Source of the DNA: Saprospiraceae bacterium
GTDB lineage: Bacteria > Bacteroidota > Bacteroidia > Chitinophagales > Saprospiraceae
Assembly (NCBI GenBank): GCA_020631405.1
Contig: JAHDHH010000010.1
Coordinates: 1 to 64,000, forward strand
Direction of reading: 5' to 3'
DNA length: 64,000 nt
Each line of letters begins with the position of its first letter. Within the stretch, counting starts at the first letter, position 1. Of this stretch, positions 47,625-55,914 are shown piece by piece. The notes under the pieces were generated by a model. It ran no database searches and was not told the DNA's origin. It was given only the letters and a program-made list of their open reading frames with translations. The translations under genes and the position numbers were made by a program.

Positions 47625-49865
47625 CTATAGTGTAATGGTATCAGTGAGTCCAGCAGCAGAACTACCCCCAACCATAATATCAAATTCGCCGGGTTCTACA
47701 ATGTAAACACCTTTGTTATTATAAAAGCCAAGCTCTTTATCAGTTAGGGTAAATGAAACTTGCTGACTCTCCCCTGCTTTGATACTTACTTTTTCGAAGC
47801 CTTTCAATTCTTTCACTGGTCTTGTAACACTGGCCACTTTATCCCTAATGTAAAGCTGAACTACCTCTTCTCCATCTACACTACTTGTATTCTTAACAGT
47901 GACACTAACCTTAACTTTACCATCTACAGTTGCAGTAGAAAGATCTGAATACTCAAACGAAGAGTAACTCAATCCATATCCAAATGGGTACAATGGCTCA
48001 TTAGTCATATCAGAATAGTGAGACCAAAACACTACATCCTTAGGACCCGGTCTACCTGTATTCTTATGATTGTAATAAATCGGAACCTGAGCTACATCCT
48101 TAGGAAAGGTCATCGGCAACTTTCCACTTGGATTATAATCTCCAAACACTACTTGAGCTATTGCATCTCCACTCATTGTACCTGGTTGCCAAGCTTCAAG
48201 AATAGCTGGAACATGTTGGTCAGCCCAATTGATTGCTAGCGGTCTGCCATTCATTAAGACTAGGACCACATTGTTATTGACCTCCATGATGGCTTCAAGC
48301 ATCTCTTGTTGTAGTCCTGGTAGTCCTATGTTAGCCCTACTTCTCCCCTCGCCTGACATGTATCCATGTTCGCCTACCACCAAGACAACTACATCACTTT
48401 CTTGTGCTACTTTGACTGCTTCCTCAATTCCGCTATTATCGTCTTCATTGACATCAATATGCATCGCAAATATCTCTTGACCGTCAAATAACTTAACACC
48501 TTGTTCGTAAACAACCTTATTGCCTGAATACTGTGCAAAACCTTCTACAACAGATACAGCCGTATTGTCTGAAGCACCCATTCTCCAGTTTCCTAAAGGA
48601 CTATTCTTATCATTTGCTAGTTGGCCTATGATGGCAATTTTCTTTCCTGACTTAGGTAATGGTAAGAGATTATCCTGATTTTTCAATAAGACCATTGACT
48701 TCTTAGCCATGTCCAAAGCTCCCTCCTTCTGCTCAGTATTTCCTAATGTACTTGACTCTCGTGCCTCGTCACAATACTTATATGGATCATCGAATAATCC
48801 AAGCTCAAACTTTACTTTCAATATCCTTCTTGCAGCATCGTTGATTTTTGTTTCGTCGACCTTTCCCTCAGCCACCAACGCAGCTAAGTGGTTAACGTAA
48901 GCATTGGATTCCATATCCATATCCGAACCAGCATTAGCAGCTAGCTCAGAAGCATGCTTAGCATCAGCGGCATAACCATGGTCTACCATCTCAATAATAG
49001 ACCCCCAGTCAGATACTATAAACCCATTAAAACCCCATTCTCCCTTTAATAATTCTCTTTGAAGGAAGACATCACCAGTAGCAGGAACTCCATTGAGCTC
49101 ATTGAACGAGTTCATAAACGTCCTCACTCCTGCATCAACTGCTGCCTTGAATGGCGGCAGTATGACATTATAAAGAGTGGACAAGCCCACATCAGCCGTA
49201 TTATAATCCTTACCTGATTCAGCAAAGCCATAGGCAGCAAAATGCTTAGCAGTAGCAGCAATAGTCTCTGGTGATGACAAATCATCACCTTGAAACCCTA
49301 TAACTCTTGCCTCTGCAATCCTACTTCCTAAATAAGGGTCCTCACCAGCTCCTTCCATGACTCTACCCCATCTAGCATCTCTAGAAATATCAACCATCGG
49401 AGCAAATGTCCAATTGAGTCCCGTAGCTGCTGCTTCTTTCGCTGCAAGTCTAGCGCTATTCTGAATTGCTTCTAGATCCCAACTTGCAGACTCTGCCAAT
49501 GGGATAGGTGCCTGTGTACTATACCCATGGATCACGTCATAACCAAATATCAATGGGATACCTAGACGCGACTCTTCTACTGCTAGTTCTTGCATCTTTC
49601 TGACCTCTTTGACACCTCTTACATTGAGTACCGAACCTACTCTTCCCGATCTGATGTGTTCGTACCTTTCCTTAGCGCTTCCCTCTTTGGGAGCAGGACC
49701 AGTCACATCAAAGAAACTAGAGTATTGGTTCATTTGACCAATCTTTTCTTCTAGTGTCATCTTTGCTAGTAAGTCATCTACCTTATCGTCAACAGTCTTA
49801 TTTTGACTAGTGACAGTTGCACACGACATCAAGCCCAGCAACAGAATACTATATAATCTTATCAT
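47625..49865 (-). CDS. bglX: Glycoside hydrolase family 3 beta-glucosidase (BglX type)
   Basis: Exo-acting beta-glucosidase of about 746 residues. The ATG at 49865 (MIRLYSILLL) gives a lipoprotein-like signal with LMSC. The N-terminal TIM barrel contains KHFAAYGF, the nucleophile Asp (near residue 285) in FIVSDWGS, and GLNWTFAPMVDISRDARWGR. The second domain has GEHGYMSGEGRS with the likely acid/base Glu, and a fibronectin-III-like domain closes the protein. It is the last gene of the SusCD-GH16 locus and would release glucose from beta-1,3 or beta-1,6 gluco-oligosaccharides in the periplasm. Linkage preference is inferred from the GH16 partner. Confidence 0.92.
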   Translation of the reverse strand: MIRLYSILLLGLMSCATVTSQNKTVDDKVDDLLAKMTLEEKIGQMNQYSSFFDVTGPAPKEGSAKERYEHIRSGRVGSVLNVRGVKEVRKMQELAVEESRLGIPLIFGYDVIHGYSTQAPIPLAESASWDLEAIQNSARLAAKEAAATGLNWTFAPMVDISRDARWGRVMEGAGEDPYLGSRIAEARVIGFQGDDLSSPETIAATAKHFAAYGFAESGKDYNTADVGLSTLYNVILPPFKAAVDAGVRTFMNSFNELNGVPATGDVFLQRELLKGEWGFNGFIVSDWGSIIEMVDHGYAADAKHASELAANAGSDMDMESNAYVNHLAALVAEGKVDETKINDAARRILKVKFELGLFDDPYKYCDEARESSTLGNTEQKEGALDMAKKSMVLLKNQDNLLPLPKSGKKIAIIGQLANDKNSPLGNWRMGASDNTAVSVVEGFAQYSGNKVVYEQGVKLFDGQEIFAMHIDVNEDDNSGIEEAVKVAQESDVVVLVVGEHGYMSGEGRSRANIGLPGLQQEMLEAIMEVNNNVVLVLMNGRPLAINWADQHVPAILEAWQPGTMSGDAIAQVVFGDYNPSGKLPMTFPKDVAQVPIYYNHKNTGRPGPKDVVFWSHYSDMTNEPLYPFGYGLSYSSFEYSDLSTATVDGKVKVSVTVKNTSSVDGEEVVQLYIRDKVASVTRPVKELKGFEKVSIKAGESQQVSFTLTDKELGFYNNKGVYIVEPGEFDIMVGGSSAAGLTDTITL

Positions 49866-49906
49866 TTCTATTCGTTTGAAAATCAATTTGTCTTGTCAAG
49901 ATTCTA

Positions 49907-51469
49907 CTAATATCCAACATTTTGTAGAAATACTCCATTAGACAAATCAATTTCAGTTTGTGGTATAGGTAAAAAGCCTCTTTTTGATGGATCATATGTA
50001 TGCTCAAAAATCTGCTGGTCACCTTCGTAAAACTGACCTCTTTCATTGTTTGATGTCAACTCAGAGTTAGCGTAAGACTCTCCTCTCCTTACGACATCAA
50101 AATATCTAATTCCTTCTAAGGCAAACTCTCTATGTCTCTCTTCGAACAGATTGTCCTCATTCAGAGGAATACTTGGCATTCCCGCTCTTGCTCTTACCAT
50201 ATCAAAGTATTGTTGTCCATTGCTACTTCCGAGTTCAGCAGCCATAAGTAGGATATCTGAATATCTCAGAATTCTATAATTACATGTCCTGTTATGCTCA
50301 AACTGACCATCAGAACCCCAATGCTCAGCATCGGAAGTATACTTTCTTGAATAGTAACCAGTATGCTGGTATCCTTTTACTAGGTTACCATCTAATTGGT
50401 TTTCAGTCACTATCGTTCCATCAAGTCTTCCATCGCCATCTAGCAATTGGTAGAGTTGTTCTGTTACAGGGGCAAAACTCCAACCTCTATCCCAGTTCTC
50501 AGACCCAGTTACTCTTGGTCCTTGCATTTGTGCAGCTAGATTACCTTCTCCACCTCTCAAGTATCCCCAATCCCACCATGCAGGACTATCACCATGCGAA
50601 ATTTCGAAAATTGATTCAGTACCAAATTCTCCAGCTAGTCTAAAGTTCTGACTAAAGTCCTCCAATAACATGAAGCCCCCATTCTGAATGATATCTTCTA
50701 ACTGTGCAAGGACGTAGGTATCATCTACTTGTCCTTGACTAGTAGAGAGTTGAGTGCCGTATACTCCTTTGTGGAATACATAAGCTCTTGCTAATAATCC
50801 TTGAGCAGCCCACTTAGTAATTCTACCTAACTCATTAGACGGAACACTTGTAGGTAGGTCTGCAGCTGCATCTTGAAGGTCTTGGAAGATTTGAGCATAC
50901 ACTTCATTCGGATCATTCTGTGTTTGACTATACTCAGAAGGACCACTAATCGTAGCTGTAAGTAATGGAATATTCTCAAAACATCTTACTAACTCTAAGT
51001 AAAAGTAAGCTCTCATGAACTTCACCTCAGCTATTGTTCTTTTCTTAAACTCTTCACTTGCCTCAATGTCTCCTATAACTTCTAAGAATAAGTTAGCTCT
51101 GTAGATTCCTGTATAGTTTTTCAACCAGATAGAGTGAACAATAGGATTGGTCGTTGGACAATTGTATGTATTCAACTCTTGTTGCTGCATACCATCATTG
51201 GCATCTGATCCTCCAGCTAAGGCATCATCAGATAGGATATCAAGAACCGTACACATAGGTGCCCAAGATACTCCTGGAGAGGATTGATATTGTAAAGCAT
51301 CGTAGACAGCTACGAGTGCTTGCTGTGCATCTTTTTCTGTTTTGTAGAAGTTAGAAGATACTATTCTATCCCTTGGTTGTCTATCCAAGAAATCATCTCC
51401 ACAACTCGTAGCTAATAAGCATACAACAACAGTTACTATTACTTTTATATATAAATTTAAATTCATCAT
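49907..51469 (-). CDS. SusD/RagB-family glycan-binding lipoprotein of the GH16-GH3 locus
   Basis: Surface lipoprotein of 520 residues. The signal peptide ends in a lipobox (LATSC, Cys near residue 23), followed by the SusD start GDDFLDRQPRDRIVSSNFYKT and the TPR-like helices (FMRAYFYLELVRCFENIPLL). The C-terminus has RHREFALEGIRYFDVVRRGE, typical of the canonical SusD/RagB family. It begins 10 bases after susC. With the GH16 and GH3 neighbours, a beta-glucan ligand is likely. Confidence 0.95.
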   Translation of the reverse strand: MMNLNLYIKVIVTVVVCLLATSCGDDFLDRQPRDRIVSSNFYKTEKDAQQALVAVYDALQYQSSPGVSWAPMCTVLDILSDDALAGGSDANDGMQQQELNTYNCPTTNPIVHSIWLKNYTGIYRANLFLEVIGDIEASEEFKKRTIAEVKFMRAYFYLELVRCFENIPLLTATISGPSEYSQTQNDPNEVYAQIFQDLQDAAADLPTSVPSNELGRITKWAAQGLLARAYVFHKGVYGTQLSTSQGQVDDTYVLAQLEDIIQNGGFMLLEDFSQNFRLAGEFGTESIFEISHGDSPAWWDWGYLRGGEGNLAAQMQGPRVTGSENWDRGWSFAPVTEQLYQLLDGDGRLDGTIVTENQLDGNLVKGYQHTGYYSRKYTSDAEHWGSDGQFEHNRTCNYRILRYSDILLMAAELGSSNGQQYFDMVRARAGMPSIPLNEDNLFEERHREFALEGIRYFDVVRRGESYANSELTSNNERGQFYEGDQQIFEHTYDPSKRGFLPIPQTEIDLSNGVFLQNVGY

Positions 51470-51479
51470 TGTTCAAATA

Positions 51480-54400
51480 TTAATAAGTTAGAGAAACACC
51501 AATTCTAAATGTTCGAGCCTGTGGATAAATGGCTCTGTCAATACCTACGTTGAAGGCATTGTAGTTTCCATTGGAATCAAAATATCCTTGAGCTCCAATT
51601 TCTGGGTCAATACCTGTATACTTAGTCAAGGTAAACACATTTTCTCCTGAGACATAGACTCTCAAGCTTTGTCCACCGACTTTCTTCATACTTGCAGAGC
51701 TGAATGTGTACCCAATCTGGATATTCTTCAACCTCATGTAAGACGCGTCTTCCACATAAAGGTCAGATACTCTATCGTTACCGTTAGTATCAATCCAAGT
51801 ATATCTTGGAATTTCGTTTGATGTACCTTCGCCTGTCCATCTGTCAAGATATGTGGTAGTTCTATTAGTAAATCTCAAGTCTCTTCTCTGAGTACCGTTG
51901 AATACTTGATGACCTAATGCCCCTTGGAAAAATAATGATAAATCAACTCCCTTGTAATCCAGTGATGTATTCAACCCAAATGTAAAGTCAGGGGTAGGAT
52001 TACCGATGAATGTTCTATCATCTTCATTGATGATTCCGTCATTGTTAGTATCGACAAACCTCACATCTCCAGGTACTGCAACTGGTTGTAATAATTCTCC
52101 ATCAGCACTAATATGGGAGAAGACCTCTGCTTGATTCTGGAAGATTCCGTCTGTTTGATATCCCCAGAAGTAAGCTATTGGCAATCCTTCTTCAGTTCGA
52201 GTCACTGCTCCAGCTACTGCCCATCCAGCACCAGGTATTACTTTCTCTGCATTACCTATTTCAGTCATTTCATTGACATTGTAAGCGCCATTCACTCCGA
52301 CGTAGAAGCCGACTGGACCTGCCTTATCTCTATAGTTTAATGATAGCTCTACACCTTCATTTCTCACACTTCCTACATTCGAAATCGGACCATCATTACC
52401 GACGTGTCCAGGAATTGCTACTCTTTCTAGTAGTCCTTTGGTAGTCTTTACATAGTAATCTAATGATCCCTGTATTTGATTTTCTAACATACCAAAGTCT
52501 AAACCAAAGTTAAGTTGTCTTGACTCCTCCCAAGCGATGTCTGCATTTTCAATAAATGCTGGAGAAGATCCTACCTCAGAACCATTTCCGAATGTATACC
52601 TTCTATTCTGAATGATAGATGACACGAATTGGTAGTTACCTATCTCTTGGTTACCATTCACACCCCACGAACCTCTTAGCTTAGCATAATTCAAAAATCC
52701 TAAAGAACTCATAAATGGCTCCTCGCTGATTACCCAAGCTAAACCAATTGAAGGGAATACACCGTATCTATTATTTTCTCCAAACTTAGACGAACCATCT
52801 CGTCTTACTGTAGTAGTCAATGAGTATCTGTCCTTGTAGCTGTAGTTAACTCTTCCAAATAATGAAAACAGCGCAGAATCATATGCTCCACCACTACTTC
52901 TCCAGAGTGTATCTGTAGCTTGGTTCAAGTAGACATGCTCTGGATCATCAGTAGGTACATCTGCATTAAATCCTCCAAGGTCTTCAAAGGCAAACTCATT
53001 AGCTGTAGTACCAGCTAAGAGTCCAAAGCTGTGATCGTTGTTGATTTTAAAATCGTAAGCTAATGTATTCTCCCACTGCCATGTGAAATATCTATCAATA
53101 TCCTTATTAACAGAGGTCTGATTATCATTCAATTGAGCCCCATTCAAATAAAACAATGGCTTAAATGAATCATCTAACACATAGGCCAAGTCTATACCAA
53201 AACTCGTTCGAGCTCTAAGATTCTTAATTGGCTCAACCTCAGCAAACATATTTCCAACTAGTTGATCTTTTCTAGTAGTTGCATTGTCTATCTCTAATAG
53301 AGCTAATGGATTGACAATCTCTGCTCCAACGTTTTGACTAATACCATAAATTTGACCATCAGCATTAGATACTACAGGCTCTACGTTGTATGGGTATTCT
53401 GCAAGCACATTTTCTCTTTCTTCATACACCGGAGTCAAAGGATCAAGGTTAAGAGCACCATTATATGCTCCCGTGAATGATGTATTGGAAGCTACACTTC
53501 TTCTGATTAAGTGGGTATACCCTAGGTTACTTCCAATCTTAATATACTTATTTGCTTGATGGTTGGCATTAACTCTAGCTGTATACCTATCAAACTGAGA
53601 CTTCTCTCCTCCTATGATTCCTCCTTGTGTAAAGTATGACATACTTGATAGAAATGAAGACTGCTTCGTACCTCCACTCAATGAAATCTGATGTGACTGC
53701 ATTGGTACGTTCTTTTGGAACAGAGCATCTTGCCAATCAGTATCAAACTGAGAGATCTCTAATTCGTCAAACGGTTCTGTAAGGCCACCATTTCTTGCCC
53801 CTTCATTCATCAGCATTTTATACTCATCTGCATTGAGCATGTCTAGCTTATTGGTAGCATTTTGCATACCATAGTAGGCATCATATGTTACGGACATCTT
53901 GCCCTCTGAACCACCTTTAGTGGTAATCAATACAACGCCATTTGCGGCTCTAGCACCATATATTGCAGCTGAAGCGGCATCCTTTAAGACGTCAATTGTT
54001 TCAATGTCTCCAGGGTTAAGGTAGTCTATCCCACCTACTGGAAATCCATCAACAATGTATAATGGAGTTGGGTTTCCAGTAGTACCTACACCTCTAACTC
54101 TAACTGTTGGCTCCTCACCGGGTTGCCCAGATTGATTAGTTACTTGAACACCAGCAGTCCTACCTTGAAGTACCTGCTCTACCCTTGCGATGGGAGCCTT
54201 TGTAATCTCTTCAGCATCAAGTGAGGCTATTGCTCCAGTAATCACTTTCTTCTTTTGTCTACCATAACCTACCACTACTATCTCCTCAAGTTCATTGGCT
54301 TGAACCCCAAGTAATACCTCTATCTGCGTCCTTCCTTCTATAGACACTTCCTGGGCTTCATATCCAATATAGGTTATTGTAAGAATGTCGGTGGGAGATA

Positions 54401-54593
54401 CATTCTTGATCTCAAAAGAACCGTCAATATCTGTGATGGTTCCTTGTGTAGTTCCTTTCACTAGTACATTGGCACCAATGATTGTTTCTTGTGACACTTG
54501 ATCTAGCACTGTTCCTGAAACATCAATAGTCTGACCCATTAATGCGGAATATGCTAGTAGCAATATCACAATTGCAATGCTACGATTAAACAT
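51480..54593 (-). CDS. SusC/RagA-family TonB-linked transporter of the GH16-GH3 locus
   Basis: TonB-dependent oligosaccharide channel of 1037 residues. A signal peptide (to about SALMGQ) is followed by a carboxypeptidase-regulatory-like domain (DVSGTVLDQVSQETIIGANV), a plug starting EEIVVVGYGRQKKKVITGAI with VRVRGVGTTGNPTPLYIVDG and GARAANGVVLITTKGG, and a barrel ending GVSLTY. It lies 40 bases after GH16 and 10 bases before susD, within one operon. Upstream of the ATG the leader has a short TTAG tandem repeat (54606-54619), probably without consequence. Confidence 0.96.
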   Translation of the reverse strand: MFNRSIAIVILLLAYSALMGQTIDVSGTVLDQVSQETIIGANVLVKGTTQGTITDIDGSFEIKNVSPTDILTITYIGYEAQEVSIEGRTQIEVLLGVQANELEEIVVVGYGRQKKKVITGAIASLDAEEITKAPIARVEQVLQGRTAGVQVTNQSGQPGEEPTVRVRGVGTTGNPTPLYIVDGFPVGGIDYLNPGDIETIDVLKDAASAAIYGARAANGVVLITTKGGSEGKMSVTYDAYYGMQNATNKLDMLNADEYKMLMNEGARNGGLTEPFDELEISQFDTDWQDALFQKNVPMQSHQISLSGGTKQSSFLSSMSYFTQGGIIGGEKSQFDRYTARVNANHQANKYIKIGSNLGYTHLIRRSVASNTSFTGAYNGALNLDPLTPVYEERENVLAEYPYNVEPVVSNADGQIYGISQNVGAEIVNPLALLEIDNATTRKDQLVGNMFAEVEPIKNLRARTSFGIDLAYVLDDSFKPLFYLNGAQLNDNQTSVNKDIDRYFTWQWENTLAYDFKINNDHSFGLLAGTTANEFAFEDLGGFNADVPTDDPEHVYLNQATDTLWRSSGGAYDSALFSLFGRVNYSYKDRYSLTTTVRRDGSSKFGENNRYGVFPSIGLAWVISEEPFMSSLGFLNYAKLRGSWGVNGNQEIGNYQFVSSIIQNRRYTFGNGSEVGSSPAFIENADIAWEESRQLNFGLDFGMLENQIQGSLDYYVKTTKGLLERVAIPGHVGNDGPISNVGSVRNEGVELSLNYRDKAGPVGFYVGVNGAYNVNEMTEIGNAEKVIPGAGWAVAGAVTRTEEGLPIAYFWGYQTDGIFQNQAEVFSHISADGELLQPVAVPGDVRFVDTNNDGIINEDDRTFIGNPTPDFTFGLNTSLDYKGVDLSLFFQGALGHQVFNGTQRRDLRFTNRTTTYLDRWTGEGTSNEIPRYTWIDTNGNDRVSDLYVEDASYMRLKNIQIGYTFSSASMKKVGGQSLRVYVSGENVFTLTKYTGIDPEIGAQGYFDSNGNYNAFNVGIDRAIYPQARTFRIGVSLTY

Positions 54594-54633
54594 AAATATT
54601 TCGTTTAGTTAGTTAGTTAATTGTTATTTATAA

Positions 54634-55728
54634 TTATTGGTCTTGAAAAACCCTTACATAATCCACTTGCATTTGAGCTGGAAATTCTGTGGTTGCATCA
54701 GGCGATCCAGGCCAATTACCCCCAACAGCTACATTCAATATGAAAAAGAAAGACTGGTGAAACTCACTCATCTCTGGATCTGTAATACTTAATGTGTAGT
54801 ATTCTTTATCATCGAAGTACCATATGATTCTATTCGGATCCCAGTCGATGCTAAACACATGAAACTCATCATCTATGCCTACTTGATTGTCATAGTTATC
54901 TCCATCACTAGCGTAAGTACCTTGAAAATCCCAGTGTGCAGTACCATAGGTAATTGACTCTTTGCCTCCAATCATTTCCATGATATCAACCTCACCACAA
55001 CTCGGCCATCCTTCAGAAGTAATATTGCTGCCTAGCATCCACAAAGCAGGCCACATACCCTTACCTCGAGGCATCTTAGCTCGAATATCTACACGACCAT
55101 ACTTAAATGCATAGTTTCCTTGTGTCTTAATTCTACTTGAAGTATAATTCCTACCACCGAAATTTTCTTGTCGAGCTTCAACGGTTACAACTCCATTTGC
55201 TAGAGTGGTGTTCTGAGCTCTGTAATATTCCAATTCATTGTTCCCCCATCCACATAGATTAGGACATCCGTCACCAATTTCGTGCTTCCAGATAGATGAA
55301 TTAAGTGTATTACCTGTAAACTCATCTGCCCAGACTAAGTCCATACCATCATAAGAGAGTGGCGTGGTGTATCCTGGAAGCAAGTTATCAGGATCGCCAA
55401 AGTCCACAACAATATTTTCAGTGTATTTCAAAAATCTATCTCCAGCTCCAATTGCTTTTACAGAAACTTCATAAAAGCCTCCACTTGCATAATTATACTC
55501 TATATAGCCATTGGGTGTAGAAGAGATTGATCCATCTCCAAAGTCATATTCAAATAGTAATGCATTGTCAGCTGAAGCTGTAATGCTTACAAAGCCTGTA
55601 GAGCCGTCTAGGATATCAATTTGAACTTGGAAATTGCTCACATCAGTCGAGCTACTGTTACTATCTTCTGGTTCTTTGCATGCCGCGAAGGCAAGAATTA
55701 TTAAAAATACAGAAATGCAGTACTTCAT
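54634..55728 (-). CDS. Family 16 glycoside hydrolase lipoprotein with PKD-like domain (endo-beta-1,3-glucanase / laminarinase)
   Basis: Surface endo-glucanase of 364 residues. A lipoprotein signal ends in FAAC (Cys near residue 17). A PKD-like domain (about 30-110, with LFEYDFGDGS) precedes the GH16 jelly roll (about 120-364). The catalytic signature GEVDIMEMIG places the nucleophile at Glu246 and acid/base at Glu251; the extra Met between Asp and Glu is typical of laminarinases rather than of kappa-carrageenases or agarases with other insertions. Trp-rich stretches (MWPALWMLG) line the cleft. It is the first enzyme gene after the regulator, 40 bases before susC. Lichenase or mixed-linkage activity is an alternative. 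Confidence 0.92.
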   Translation of the reverse strand: MKYCISVFLIILAFAACKEPEDSNSSSTDVSNFQVQIDILDGSTGFVSITASADNALLFEYDFGDGSISSTPNGYIEYNYASGGFYEVSVKAIGAGDRFLKYTENIVVDFGDPDNLLPGYTTPLSYDGMDLVWADEFTGNTLNSSIWKHEIGDGCPNLCGWGNNELEYYRAQNTTLANGVVTVEARQENFGGRNYTSSRIKTQGNYAFKYGRVDIRAKMPRGKGMWPALWMLGSNITSEGWPSCGEVDIMEMIGGKESITYGTAHWDFQGTYASDGDNYDNQVGIDDEFHVFSIDWDPNRIIWYFDDKEYYTLSITDPEMSEFHQSFFFILNVAVGGNWPGSPDATTEFPAQMQVDYVRVFQDQ

Positions 55729-55853
55729 AGATAAATAGTTTGCGTCTAATTCAATACCAATGTGAGGTTAGATGTAGACATTTTCATACTAAGGTTTATA
55801 ATAGAATTAAATATGAGTCATAAAAACAATCCTGTAAGCAACACTCATTACGA

Positions 55854-55861
55854 CAAAACTA
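55854..55861 (-). promoter_or_regulatory. Candidate -7 box of the GH16-susC-susD-bglX operon
   Basis: The minus strand reads TAGTTTTG, an exact TAnnTTTG, in the 186-base gap between the regulator and GH16. It predicts a leader of about 120 bases. An inverted repeat at 55867-55888 lies immediately upstream. Confidence 0.5.
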
Positions 55862-55866
55862 CGACA

Positions 55867-55888
55867 ATGCTCCTAATGCTATGAGCAT
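55867..55888. promoter_or_regulatory. Inverted/direct repeat next to the GH16 operon promoter
   Basis: The element contains ATGCTC, then ATGCT-ATG-AGCAT, so ATGCT occurs twice in direct orientation and once inverted within 22 bases. It sits 6 bases upstream of the candidate -7 box, covering where the -33 region would be. It is a plausible binding site for the adjacent LuxR-type regulator, but no site is known to compare it with. Confidence 0.35.
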
Positions 55889-55914
55889 CAAGTAATTAAA
55901 ATTCTACTCAATAT

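Noticed and set aside
54606-54619. TTAG tandem repeat upstream of the second susC as a phase-variation switch
   Set aside because: Only about three units are present and they lie in the leader of an operon whose promoter appears to be far upstream; too short to argue for slippage control.
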